Shown here: positions 45,589-54,880 of the stretch, piece after piece
Layout of the letters: every line of letters begins with the position of its first letter
Numbering within the stretch: the first letter of the stretch is position 1
Origin: an uncultured Pirellula sp.
GTDB lineage: Bacteria > Planctomycetota > Planctomycetia > Pirellulales > Pirellulaceae
Assembly: GCA_903858115.1 (NCBI GenBank)
Contig: CAIOHR010000380.1
Span: 1-64,000, forward strand
DNA length: 64,000 nucleotides
Direction: 5' to 3'
Notes under the pieces: model-generated
Seen by the model: only the letters and a program-made list of their open reading frames with translations
Databases searched by the model: none
What the model was told of the DNA's origin: nothing
Made by a program: the position numbers and the translations under genes

Positions 45589-45953
45589 CGCAACATTCGC
45601 ACTTTCTATGGTTGGAGCTTAAGAATCGAGCCACGGCTAACGGCATCTAATTGCGCATACAGGGTGCAATTGCGTGGCTCGCGACGGGCACTAATCTAAC
45701 CAGATCGATGTCGCAAAGTCACCCCCCCAAATGGCTATTGCTAGCAAAAATTGTTGAATACTTGTTAGTTCTTTGTCAAAACGCTTTCGCCTAACCCCCC
45801 TGAATTGCCTATTCGCATGAATTCGCATGAAAGTGGCGCATAGCACGGTAACCGATTCCTTCTGGTTCATTAACAGGCAAGAAGCGGTTACACTAAGATT
45901 TGTCGATTGAAAAGGCGGATTCCAAAAGCGTTCCAAAGAAATGACAAAAGGCC
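45589..45953. other. Divergent intergenic region
   Basis: This holds the promoters of the NRDE gene (minus) and the PQQ/TPR gene (plus). Apart from the nested palindrome at 45627-45681 and a run of eight C at 45721-45728, I see no gene and no confident promoter. Confidence 0.55.
45627..45681. repeat. Nested inverted repeat
   Basis: Outer arms CGAGCCACG and CGTGGCTCG enclose an inner pair AATTGC and GCAATT, giving a 55-base structure with two stacked stems. It could be a REP-like element or a transcript structure upstream of the NRDE gene. Confidence 0.6.
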
Positions 45954-48900
45954 ATGGATGCGTTGAGATTGTTCACGAAATCACTAGCGGTTTCGATAGT
46001 GGGATTGGCTTTCAGCCCCTGGAACATGGTTTATGGGCAGCCCCTCCGTTCCAATATGCCAAATCGCGCCAATCCGAGTTTGATGACTCCGTCGCGCGAA
46101 CTGTTAACACTATTGGATGAAGCGAAAGCCAATGTAGAAGCGAAGGAATGGACCGAAGCGACATTAGCCATTGGGACACTGCTCGGACTAGAAGATGCGG
46201 AGCTCAATGAAGATATTGGCGTCGATTACTTCTTAAGGCCGGGAAAGAGTAAGCTGCGAATCATCAAGGGAAGTTTGTTTGCAGAAATAGCCGACATCAC
46301 GAATGAGCTTCCTGAGGAAGCGTTCGAGATTCTAAATGTGCGGCATGGCGTACAGGCCGAGCAAGCTCTTCGAAAAGCCTTAGAAGAAGGTGATTGGCGA
46401 GCCCTGGAAGGGGTCGCAACTCGCTATAGCTTTTTGGCATCGGGACAAGATGCAACGCTGCTTTTGGCGGAACGAGCGATGCATCAAGGGGATCTGCTGA
46501 AAGCAGCAATGTTGTATGTCAAGCTATTCGAACAGAAGCGTCCTTTTGCTCGATTCGGGCCTTCGGTCGCATTGGCGGCTGCGTCGGCTTTCCTCGAAGC
46601 AGGAAGTCCAGAGGAAGCGAACACCATCTTGACGGAGCTTGCACAGAAAACTCCAAGTGGAAAAGTGAATTGGCACGGTAAGAACGTCCAGTGGAACAAC
46701 GGTGCAATCGATCTTGCCGCTGTCTCGGATTTACTAGCATCGAATAAAGTAACATCGGTGCAGCGATCTGTAACTAGGCCGCTACTCTCTGGAGGGAATG
46801 CTCAACGCAATTCTAGCTCTTCGGCCGGGATTCCCTTACCTACGCTTCGTTGGCATGCAGAGCTGCACGAGTCGAGTCAGCATCGACAGAATCTTTTATC
46901 TTCACTCAAATCGCAATCCAGTTTGCCTCGCGATGCCGCTGCTACATTGATTCCATCGAGGGTGCCAATCTGTATCGGTCGGAGTATCGTAGTTTCAACA
47001 TATGATCAGCGGATTGTTGCCATCGATTCTCTCAATGGACTGCTGCAGTGGGTCCAACCATACTCAGGCATGCCGCTTGGGCTCGCGATGGATGGAATGG
47101 CCACTCGACTGTCTTTGGCGCGGGACGATGAAACACCCGACTACTTGTCCAAACGGGTATGGGGAGAAGCGGCAACTGGCAATCTAGCGAGTGACGGAAT
47201 TAGAATTTACGGAGTGAGCGAGCTGCCAAGTATCGATGTAGCGGAGTCGTTCGCACTGGGCCCCAATGCTCGGATGTCTAAGCCGCTTGCAGCCAAAACC
47301 TACAATGTCCTTCAGTGTTGGAGTGCGCCTGGAGAGGGTAAGCTGCTATGGGAAGTAGGTGGCGTAAAGAGTGAACGAGAACCAGAGTTGATCAACGCCT
47401 TGTTTCTCGGTCCACCTCTGCCGCACCGCGGAGAACTTCTTATCATGGCTGAAATCAACAGTGAAGTTCTTCTTCTCTCGTTGACTCCAGAAACAGGAAA
47501 GCTCCGATGGAAACAACCATTGGTTTCCAATGCAACCGGGACGATTGCTTCCGACGTGTTGCGACGGAATGTTGGCGCATCGCCTTCGGTGGATGGCAAT
47601 ATTGTCTTTTGCCCGACGCTGTCTGGATATTTGGTCGCGTTTGATCTGCATTCGCGCTCGTTGCAGTGGGCTTACCCGTATGAGATGCGTGAGTCCACTT
47701 CGTTTTCGCAAGTTGGCGCTTTTGGCGGCGAACAAATGGGTGACTATTCACCCTTTGAAGCGCGCTCTGCAGATCTATCGCCGGTGGTGAGCGATGGGGT
47801 TGCAGTTTTCTCTCCGACCGAAGGAAGCGGTGTCTTTGCAGTTTCCATTCAGTCCGGCAAACCCTTGTGGTACGAACTCAAGGAGAGAGCGTACCAAGTT
47901 CGCTATGTCGGCGGAATCGTTTCAGACACCGTAATCGTCGTTTGTCAGTCCAGTGTTTATGGACTGGATTTGATGTCAGGCAAAGAGCGTTGGCAGATCC
48001 CGCTCGGTCCTGCACAACAAGTTGTAGGCAAAGGGGTTCGAAACGGTACAAAGTACTATTTGCCAACAGCCGAACCTTCCATCTTGGAGCTGGATTTAGA
48101 TACGGGCAAGATGTTGGACTTTATCCGACTGGAGCATGTTCCTGGAAACTTGATCTACGCGAACGATAAACTTATCTCAGTATCCCCGCTTCAGATGGAT
48201 GCTTATGCAATACGCGACTTGGTTCGAAACGAAGTAAGGGTCGAACTCGAGAATTCGTCGGTCTCGACTCAATCGATGCTCAAGCGGGGCGAGCTCGCTT
48301 TGGCGGAAGGCAAAATCGATGATGCCATGGATCTACTGGAAAAAGTGTATGCGTCCGATCCGACGAATCAGGAATGTTGGGGGTTGCTTCGAAAAGCTTC
48401 GACTATGGCACTCGGGTCTGATTTTGAAAAGTATGCGTCTCGCATCGCAAAGTTTGACATAGGATTGGAAAACGATTTTGTTTTCTTACGAATGCTGGTT
48501 TTCGGACTCCAACAAAAGGGGCAGTATGAGGACGTTCTTTTGAAGCTGTTCGAGTTTTCGGATGCTCGGACTGGACGGCGCCGGGAACAGACGGCAAGCT
48601 CCGATTATTTCACGCCGACTGAGGAACTCACAATCCAAGAAGATCGCTGGATCGAGACTCAATTGACTCAGCTTTTTGAACGGCTACCTAATCTTAAAGC
48701 CAATCCTAAGCTGAAGGCTGGTCTCGACTCGCAGATAAAAAAACTGGAAGCGCTACCTCCGAACCTGCAACGTATCAAGTTGAAGCATTTCCGAGCTCAC
48801 CCCGCAGTACGTAATACGAGGAACAAACTCGCAGATGAACTGCTGAATGATGGCAAGCTAATGGATGCTGAAGAGCTACTCGTGGAATCTCTAGGAAATC

Positions 48901-50660
48901 GCCCCTTCCGTGAGTTTATGGCGATCGACCGAGATGCAGCCATTTTGCTGGCCAAAGTTTACCAGGTTGCAAACCGTCCCCATTTGGTCGACACGCTTCT
49001 CGGTAACGATACGGAGGGTAGAAATGTTTTGAACAGTTGGTTTAGCCAATGGGTCGATTCCGATCCCGATCGTCGTTCGCTGGAGATCGCTAGCGTTAGC
49101 GAACAGAAGACCACCGAATGGCCTAAAGGAGCAGTGAACGTTACGATTGCAACCGCTTCAGAGAACTTCGGAATGGACAATGCGATTGCGTGTCGCATGA
49201 AGTCATGCGTGGGCGAAACACTCTTGGGTTGGGAAATTACCAGTTCCGCCAATGACAATCTGATCACCTTAAAGAATACGAAATTCAGGTTGAGCACGAC
49301 GCTTCGACTTCCGTCCCTAGACTTGGGAGTTCCCGTGAACGAAGCATTTGCGATCGACGGTAAGCTGATTCTGGATTCCAATCGAACCATCATTGCGGTG
49401 GATACACTGCTACCACCGTTCGAGTTTCAACAAGAACTTTGGCATCGTTACTTCGAGCCAGCCACGCAGGAGATCGTTCCAGGCAGAGGCCGACCGAAAG
49501 AAGCCGTTTACTGGGGAATACCGCTACCCAACAAAACATTTCGAATCGTACATGCTGATCGCACCGGCATCTTGGTTATCAATGATGACCAATTGATCAG
49601 TCTGGATCCGAAATCACGCAATACGCTCTGGAGTCATTCCGGTTTCTCGGGTGGATCATTTTCAGTTCGCGGCAACTCCTTGTTTGCTGTGTTGCCCAAC
49701 AAGAAGTTGGTGCAATTGGATTTGTTGAGTGGTTTGCAAGTGGATGCGAAAGAGTTTGACGGTGGATCCTCTGTTTGTTTTTCGACAGGGGAGTACTTTC
49801 TGTTCGCTGATGAAATCAGCCGAACGATACGGCTTGTTGATCCCGTTCAAGGAAAAGTGGTTCTAGAACGCGTGTTACCAAGGGAGGCACAGATCGGTCT
49901 TCTCCCGAACGTTTGCGTTGTGGCGTTCGATGGCTCGGGAAAGCTCATCTATTGGAATTTGGAAACAGCCAAAGAATTCGATCATCAAGTGAAGCTCGAG
50001 GACACAGAGTTTGGAGATCTTACCAGCGAGGATATTCGAGAAAAAAGACTGTCGTTGCAATTGTTCGGAGACAAGTTGTTGCTCTTGCCGTATTCTTCTG
50101 CTTACAGGTACTCCATGACTGTCACGCCAACAGAAAGCGAACGTGGCTTCGTCTTGGTGAGCGGTTCTGTATTTGCGGTATCGATAAAGGACGGAGCGCC
50201 ACTTTGGGAAAGATCGGTTCCTGTAAAGGATTTTCGTTTCCCTCTCCATCAAGATCGCGAGCAAAGTCCCGCTGCATTTTTCGTTAGACGCATTTTGTTG
50301 CCAAATGCTAACGATAAGAAAGTGGGTGAAATGGCTTGTATCGCTGCGATCGATCTTCGTACAGGCAAGGTCCTGTATGAAAACAATGACACACCAGGAG
50401 TCAAGCAAGCCAAAACTTTTCACCAGCAGATTGATCCCTCGGGAAAGAAGATTCAATGCACTTATAGCGGTATGCTCTTTGATTTCGCTTGGGATACCAA
50501 TCAATCCACGAAGGAAGATGGGGTAAACGCTGTCGGCTTTCTCGAGGAGGCCGACTATAAGGAACGAGTGAAGCAACTCTTCAAGAAATTAAACGAAGAA
50601 CGGGAGAAAGCAGGAAGATTGCCATCGAAAGGCTTGCCTCCTCTGCCCCCCCAACCATGA
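45954..50660 (+). CDS. Giant exported PQQ-propeller / TPR protein
   Basis: The protein has 1568 residues with a signal peptide at about 1-29. Residues 45-270 are helical TPR-like repeats (EWTEATLAIGTLLGLEDAEL). Residues 310-790 form a first beta-propeller of PQQ-type blades, each with a 'G-x-x-x-W' element: LNGLLQWVQPY, TGKLRWKQPL, SRSLQWAYPY, SGKPLWYEL and SGKERWQIPLG. A second TPR-like section covers about 790-1010, and a second propeller about 1110-1530 (SRNTLWSHSG, DGAPLWERSV). Such proteins usually scaffold partners outside the cytoplasm; PQQ-binding and dehydrogenase catalytic residues are not evident. Its stop overlaps the start of the UbiB-like kinase as ATGA, so the two are made together. 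Confidence 0.9.
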   Translation: MDALRLFTKSLAVSIVGLAFSPWNMVYGQPLRSNMPNRANPSLMTPSRELLTLLDEAKANVEAKEWTEATLAIGTLLGLEDAELNEDIGVDYFLRPGKSKLRIIKGSLFAEIADITNELPEEAFEILNVRHGVQAEQALRKALEEGDWRALEGVATRYSFLASGQDATLLLAERAMHQGDLLKAAMLYVKLFEQKRPFARFGPSVALAAASAFLEAGSPEEANTILTELAQKTPSGKVNWHGKNVQWNNGAIDLAAVSDLLASNKVTSVQRSVTRPLLSGGNAQRNSSSSAGIPLPTLRWHAELHESSQHRQNLLSSLKSQSSLPRDAAATLIPSRVPICIGRSIVVSTYDQRIVAIDSLNGLLQWVQPYSGMPLGLAMDGMATRLSLARDDETPDYLSKRVWGEAATGNLASDGIRIYGVSELPSIDVAESFALGPNARMSKPLAAKTYNVLQCWSAPGEGKLLWEVGGVKSEREPELINALFLGPPLPHRGELLIMAEINSEVLLLSLTPETGKLRWKQPLVSNATGTIASDVLRRNVGASPSVDGNIVFCPTLSGYLVAFDLHSRSLQWAYPYEMRESTSFSQVGAFGGEQMGDYSPFEARSADLSPVVSDGVAVFSPTEGSGVFAVSIQSGKPLWYELKERAYQVRYVGGIVSDTVIVVCQSSVYGLDLMSGKERWQIPLGPAQQVVGKGVRNGTKYYLPTAEPSILELDLDTGKMLDFIRLEHVPGNLIYANDKLISVSPLQMDAYAIRDLVRNEVRVELENSSVSTQSMLKRGELALAEGKIDDAMDLLEKVYASDPTNQECWGLLRKASTMALGSDFEKYASRIAKFDIGLENDFVFLRMLVFGLQQKGQYEDVLLKLFEFSDARTGRRREQTASSDYFTPTEELTIQEDRWIETQLTQLFERLPNLKANPKLKAGLDSQIKKLEALPPNLQRIKLKHFRAHPAVRNTRNKLADELLNDGKLMDAEELLVESLGNRPFREFMAIDRDAAILLAKVYQVANRPHLVDTLLGNDTEGRNVLNSWFSQWVDSDPDRRSLEIASVSEQKTTEWPKGAVNVTIATASENFGMDNAIACRMKSCVGETLLGWEITSSANDNLITLKNTKFRLSTTLRLPSLDLGVPVNEAFAIDGKLILDSNRTIIAVDTLLPPFEFQQELWHRYFEPATQEIVPGRGRPKEAVYWGIPLPNKTFRIVHADRTGILVINDDQLISLDPKSRNTLWSHSGFSGGSFSVRGNSLFAVLPNKKLVQLDLLSGLQVDAKEFDGGSSVCFSTGEYFLFADEISRTIRLVDPVQGKVVLERVLPREAQIGLLPNVCVVAFDGSGKLIYWNLETAKEFDHQVKLEDTEFGDLTSEDIREKRLSLQLFGDKLLLLPYSSAYRYSMTVTPTESERGFVLVSGSVFAVSIKDGAPLWERSVPVKDFRFPLHQDREQSPAAFFVRRILLPNANDKKVGEMACIAAIDLRTGKVLYENNDTPGVKQAKTFHQQIDPSGKKIQCTYSGMLFDFAWDTNQSTKEDGVNAVGFLEEADYKERVKQLFKKLNEEREKAGRLPSKGLPPLPPQP

Positions 50661-52366
50661 GACTCAGCGCGCTCCCTCGGTATTATCGCAATCTCCGGCG
50701 TTGGCAGGAGATCATTGTCGTTTTGCGTAGATATGGTCTTGCCGATTGGCTTAGCCGGCTTCGCGTAGATTTCATACGGGACTGGCTCAAGGACGAGTCT
50801 GGAGTTCCGCTAGCGAGCTACACGCGAGAGGCCAGATTGCGAATGGCATTAACGGAACTTGGACCGACCTTTATTAAACTTGGACAAGTACTGTCTTTAC
50901 GTCCCGATTTGGTCGGTTCAGCGCAAGCGAAAGAGTTACAGCAACTTCAAAGTCAGGTACCAGCGGACAAATTTGATGATGTACGACGGATCGTCGAAGC
51001 CGAATTGAAGCAGACACTGGAATCTGCGTTTGCAAAGTTCGCAGAAGACCCGATCGCATCGGCTTCAATCGGTCAAGTGCACGCAGCAACGTTGATGGAT
51101 GGCACTGAAGTTGTCGTGAAGGTTCAGCACGCCAATATTCAGTCGAAAGTCAATGAGGATCTCGAAGTCCTGAGCGGACTGGCAAGCATGGCCGAGCGAA
51201 TTCCGGAGTTAGCGGCCTGGGGTCCGAGAACGATCGTGGAGCAGCTTTCCCGTTCACTAAAACGCGAGCTGAGTTTTCAACGAGAGTTGTCGAATTTACA
51301 AGTATTCCAAAGGCTTCTCGCAAATGAACCCGGCGTTCGCATTCCCCAGAGTTTTCCCAAGTATTCGACTTCGTTAGTTTTGACGATGGAGCGGCTTAGC
51401 GGAGATTCGATACATGAATTAATTGATAGCGAGAACGATCTTCGATTTGATCGTGTCGCGTTTGCTCGCCGCATTTCGAATCTGTATGTCGAGTCTATCT
51501 TTATTCATGGGCTCTATCATGCGGATCCTCATCCTGGGAACATCATTGTCCAGTCGGACGGCGCGATCGGATTACTCGATTTTGGGATGGTCGGCCGAAT
51601 CGATGATTCGCTGCGCGGCTCGATCGAAGAGATGTTGTTTGCAGTGGCCAGTCAAGATTCGGCCTTGTTAACTTCGTTGATAAAGCGAGCTGGCAAAATC
51701 CCCGCAACCATTGATGACGCACAGCTATCGAACGATGTCGCGGACTTGATCGCAACCTATGCGACCCAGCAACTGGAATCCATGGATCTCGCCTCGGTGC
51801 TAAACGATGCCACGGACGTGCTTCACCGACATCGCATTACGCTCCCGAGCCAAATGAGTATCCTGATCAAGACCTTGGTCACGTTGCAGGGGACGATTAG
51901 CCAGTTGAGTCCTGGTTTCAGCGTACTGGAAGCGGTTCAGCCCATGATCGGCCAGCTTCGCAAAAGTCGTTTCTCTCCGAGAAGGCAAATTCGGCGAATG
52001 CGACGAATGTACGTCGAGGTCGAAGGGTTGTTGGAGCGAATGCCATCGCAGATTAGTTCGTTGATGGAGTTAGTGCAATCAGGTCAGCTCGATGTACAGC
52101 TTTCGCACCGGGGGCTCAGTCCGTCGATCAACAGGCTCGTTCTCGGGTTGTTAACGAGTTCCTTGCTTTTGGGGTCTTCTATTTTGATGGCATCCAAAGT
52201 ACCACCGCTCCTTTTCGTCAATGGTGGTCCACTGGGGCTTCAGGATCTCTCTTTGATGGGATTGGTCGGGTTTATTGTCTCGTCGCTTGTTGCATTTCGT
52301 ATTTTGATGGCGATCAACAAATCAGGGCACTTGGATCCATCTGCTGACGAACATCATGTCGATTAA
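50657..52366 (+). CDS. UbiB/AarF/ABC1-family atypical kinase
   Basis: The protein has 569 residues. Family motifs occur in order: TFIKLGQVLSLRPDL near residue 72 (KxGQ), the Ala-rich loop DPIASASIGQVHAA near 132, VVVKVQH near 152 with the ATP-binding Lys, HADPHPGN near 292 for catalysis, and LLDFGMVGRID near 310. Two membrane helices at the C-terminus (about 492-515 and 530-552) anchor it. UbiB-type proteins support ubiquinone or other isoprenoid-lipid metabolism through ATPase activity rather than known protein phosphorylation. The ATGA overlap with the upstream giant PQQ/TPR gene suggests a membrane or quinone-related partnership, but no ubi biosynthetic gene is nearby. Confidence 0.93.
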   Translation: MRLSALPRYYRNLRRWQEIIVVLRRYGLADWLSRLRVDFIRDWLKDESGVPLASYTREARLRMALTELGPTFIKLGQVLSLRPDLVGSAQAKELQQLQSQVPADKFDDVRRIVEAELKQTLESAFAKFAEDPIASASIGQVHAATLMDGTEVVVKVQHANIQSKVNEDLEVLSGLASMAERIPELAAWGPRTIVEQLSRSLKRELSFQRELSNLQVFQRLLANEPGVRIPQSFPKYSTSLVLTMERLSGDSIHELIDSENDLRFDRVAFARRISNLYVESIFIHGLYHADPHPGNIIVQSDGAIGLLDFGMVGRIDDSLRGSIEEMLFAVASQDSALLTSLIKRAGKIPATIDDAQLSNDVADLIATYATQQLESMDLASVLNDATDVLHRHRITLPSQMSILIKTLVTLQGTISQLSPGFSVLEAVQPMIGQLRKSRFSPRRQIRRMRRMYVEVEGLLERMPSQISSLMELVQSGQLDVQLSHRGLSPSINRLVLGLLTSSLLLGSSILMASKVPPLLFVNGGPLGLQDLSLMGLVGFIVSSLVAFRILMAINKSGHLDPSADEHHVD

Positions 52367-52381
52367 GGGTAGGGATAGCGT

Positions 52382-52702
52382 TTGAACAGACACAAACTAC
52401 TTCTTTGGATTTCCGAATGCACAGGCGACGAGATTTGGTCCATTCAGCATTGCCAACAGCGCGGTGTGCCTGCGGATTGGATTACCGAGTTGAGGGATGT
52501 GTACGAAAGCGGTTTCCAGTCACCATCGCAGATGATCTATTTTGCCGAGAAGCTCGTCAATCAATTTGAGGGAGTGCGGGATGTTGATCTGGCCTGCCGT
52601 ATCGCTGCTGCGTTGGGTATGAATGTTGCAAAGATTGTATCATCATCTGTAAGTCGTTCGGACTGCGTCAACAAGATCAAAGAGTCGCTGGAAGAAGACT
52701 AA
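52382..52702 (+). CDS. Small hypothetical protein
   Basis: The protein has 106 residues from a TTG start, with GGGTAGGGA about 7-15 bases upstream as a possible ribosome site. I do not recognise it. It is soluble, helical and mildly acidic, with no signal peptide or membrane helix, and ends in a charged tail. The start lies 15 bases after the UbiB-like stop, so it is probably cotranscribed with it. The regular spacing and good coding character argue that it is real. Confidence 0.65.
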   Translation: MNRHKLLLWISECTGDEIWSIQHCQQRGVPADWITELRDVYESGFQSPSQMIYFAEKLVNQFEGVRDVDLACRIAAALGMNVAKIVSSSVSRSDCVNKIKESLEED

Positions 52703-52777
52703 ATCCAGCTCCCTTAGCACTTTGGCATGATGGAATTGCAAAAGCAAAGATAGACTGGTTATCGGATATCTATTAGA

Positions 52778-53965
52778 GTGAATCACCCATTTCGAAGCCC
52801 AAGAAAGATAGCCATCCTTATGTCAACGCATACTCTTATTGCTTCAATGAACACAACTTGGTTTACCCGCACCTTCGGTTGCGCTTTTGCATTTCTTTGT
52901 TGGGCTCTCGTCCTTCAGACCGAATGCACGGCACAGCCCGACAGGCTAGAAATACTCCGTCATTCCAACACGCTTTGCTATGTGACCGGCATCAACACGA
53001 GCCGCGATGTGATTGGAATTCGGGAGATCGCAGAGCAAGCGTACTTCAGGCAGGCCCCATTCTTTCAAGCTGCGGGGAAGAAACCGGTCGATTTTCCGAA
53101 ATTGGCTGGATACACCAATCTGGAAGCTGAAAGCTTGAGCGATACAGGACTAGTCGTCGGTTACGCGAGTCGTGCGGAAGCGAAACCCGGCAAAACGACG
53201 GCTTTTGTTTGGGATAGCAATACTGGTAAGATCCTCGACCTTGGTCCACTTCCTACCGATGTGAACGCACATGCTCAAGATATTTCTTCCGACGGTAAGC
53301 GAATCACTGGCTATTCCCTCGGCGCCAATCCAGCACGCTTGCGGCCTTGTTTATGGGAGTACGCTGAGCCAGAAGGAAAGTGGGTGGCACAAGAATTGCC
53401 GGTAATAGATGCGCTCAACCCGTTTCTGCAGGCCGGACGGGTTGTCATTAGCCCGAATGGCAAGTTAATTGCCGGCAGCATTGCGGTAAGGCACTATTCC
53501 GAATCCATCGTCGATTCGTCGCTCATGATTTGGCAACAGAATGGAAACGTCTGGGAGCGTCGTCTCGTCCACGATGATCAGCCGAAACTAAAAGATATCA
53601 ACGACAAAGGAGTTATGGTTGGCTCGATTCTCCAGGATGGAATCGCTCGCGCATGCATCGTTACTCCAGATGGAAAGCTCGAAAAAATTGACGTATTGGA
53701 AGGAGACGTTTCCAACGTTGGAACTGGGATCAACAATGCGGGCGTAGTTGTCGGTTTCAGTGACGATCCCCTCGATGGGGATGGCGGGTCGGTCGCGTTT
53801 ATCGTGAAAGGCGGTAAAGTCCTGCCTCTGGATCTTGACGAATCCGTTGTCAATAGTTCCGCGTTGTGCATCAATGACGATGGCTTCATTGCTGGTTACC
53901 TGATTCGGGATGCGGGTGACGAAGCTCCGTTGATGGGATTCATCACGAGACCGAACGGAAAGTAG
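52778..53965 (+). CDS. Exported HAF-repeat protein
   Basis: The protein has up to 395 residues from GTG 52778; ATGs at 52820 and 52847 are alternative starts, the last giving a normal-length signal peptide ending in CTAQ. The mature part is a beta-propeller-like array of repeats of the form 'IN--G---G': CYVTGINTSRDVIG, KDINDKGVMVG, GINNAGVVVGFS and CINDDGFIAGYL. These are the HAF-type extracellular repeats. Function is unknown; the fold suggests an adhesion or binding surface outside the cell. It sits 75 bases after the small unknown gene and 7 bases before the next gene, so it may be the middle of a longer message. Confidence 0.85.
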   Translation: MNHPFRSPRKIAILMSTHTLIASMNTTWFTRTFGCAFAFLCWALVLQTECTAQPDRLEILRHSNTLCYVTGINTSRDVIGIREIAEQAYFRQAPFFQAAGKKPVDFPKLAGYTNLEAESLSDTGLVVGYASRAEAKPGKTTAFVWDSNTGKILDLGPLPTDVNAHAQDISSDGKRITGYSLGANPARLRPCLWEYAEPEGKWVAQELPVIDALNPFLQAGRVVISPNGKLIAGSIAVRHYSESIVDSSLMIWQQNGNVWERRLVHDDQPKLKDINDKGVMVGSILQDGIARACIVTPDGKLEKIDVLEGDVSNVGTGINNAGVVVGFSDDPLDGDGGSVAFIVKGGKVLPLDLDESVVNSSALCINDDGFIAGYLIRDAGDEAPLMGFITRPNGK

Positions 53966-53972
53966 ATAGCGT

Positions 53973-54644
53973 ATGAATCCTGTACCTTCAGACTTGAAGC
54001 AGAAAGCGATCGGACCGGTTCGAAAACGGGTGGATCAGCTCTCTTATCAACTGGAAGATGTCAAACAACGTTTGGCTTCGAACCAAAAGCAGATGGATCG
54101 GCTAAAGGCCTATCTGGTGACGGCTGAAAAAGTCTCGAGTGCCCTGGAAACGCTCAATCAAGAGCTCTTTTCAAAGCTTCTGAAAACGGTCGAAGAAAAG
54201 ATAACCATTGCTTTGCAGGAGATCTTGGAACAGCCAATCTCGTTTCATTCGGAAGTTGGTTTCGCTAGGAACGCGGCGAGCGTTGACTTTTGGATCGAAC
54301 GAAATGGGAAAAAGGAAGATTTGTTGCTTGGCCAAGGTGGATCGGTTGCCAACATTGTGAGCGTCTGCTTGCGCATGTTCGCGTTGACCACACTCGACGA
54401 GAAAACGCATCGTCGATTTTTGCTTCTCGACGAACAAGATTGCTGGTTGCGAGCGGATTTGGTGCCAAAGTTGGTAAAGATCATTCACGATGCAAGCAGA
54501 GCGCTTGGCTTTCAAGTACTGATGATCAGCCACCATGATCGACACCTGTTCGAACAGTACGCGGACAAAGTTATTGAGCTGCAGTGGAACCACGGAAAGG
54601 TAGAATGCATCGACGCGAGCCCTCGTCCCAACGTCGTAGATTAG
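53973..54644 (+). CDS. SMC/Rad50-like ATPase half lacking Walker A
   Basis: The protein has 223 residues. Residues 15-95 form a coiled coil (QLEDVKQRLASNQKQMDRLK). The C-terminal part is the second half of an ABC-type ATPase as in SMC/Rad50/RecF-like proteins: a signature-like LGQGGSVANIVSVCLRM near 118, Walker B FLLLDEQDCWLRAD near 148 with the catalytic Glu, the D-loop and the switch His in LMISHHDRH near 182. The N-terminal half with Walker A is missing and no partner carrying it is visible upstream, where a secreted protein is encoded in a different style. It may pair with a separate Walker A subunit elsewhere, or be a truncated gene. Confidence 0.8.
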   Translation: MNPVPSDLKQKAIGPVRKRVDQLSYQLEDVKQRLASNQKQMDRLKAYLVTAEKVSSALETLNQELFSKLLKTVEEKITIALQEILEQPISFHSEVGFARNAASVDFWIERNGKKEDLLLGQGGSVANIVSVCLRMFALTTLDEKTHRRFLLLDEQDCWLRADLVPKLVKIIHDASRALGFQVLMISHHDRHLFEQYADKVIELQWNHGKVECIDASPRPNVVD

Positions 54645-54880
54645 ACCGAGCCATACTCGAACCTCCTCATCCCCCAACCCCTTCTCCTCCCGAGGAGGAG
54701 AAGGGGAGCAAGAACATCAAGCCCTGAAACCAACTCCCCTTGGTCGTCGCCTCGAAGGAAGGAGAGTGAGAATAAATAATTCTAAATCCCCTTCTCCTCG
54801 CTGTGGAGAAAGCGAAGGGCATTACACAACATCCTATCTCCCTGTCTCTCTTCCTCTAGGACCACGGAAAACATAACAAC
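54645..54880. other. Palindrome-rich intergenic stretch
   Basis: Apart from the repeat copy this holds pyrimidine-rich sequence and no gene. The palindromes could terminate transcription of the half-ATPase gene. Confidence 0.5.
54651..54809. repeat. 159-bp direct repeat, copy 1
   Basis: Nearly identical to 55297-55455, with only a few substitutions. It contains two palindromes, CCCCTTCTCCTC/GAGGAGAAGGGG at about 54674-54703, and a CTCCTCGCTGTGGAG hairpin near its end. It begins shortly after the stop of the half-ATPase gene. Confidence 0.9.

Noticed and set aside
45721..45728. C8 run upstream of the PQQ/TPR gene
   Set aside because: It is intergenic and more than 200 bases from a start codon, so a switching role cannot be supported.
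49875..50576. 233-codon frame antisense to the PQQ/TPR gene
   Set aside because: It lies wholly inside a strongly supported gene and shows no motif or signal.
54171..54677. 168-codon frame antisense to the half-ATPase gene
   Set aside because: The sense strand has clear ATPase motifs and the antisense product has none.
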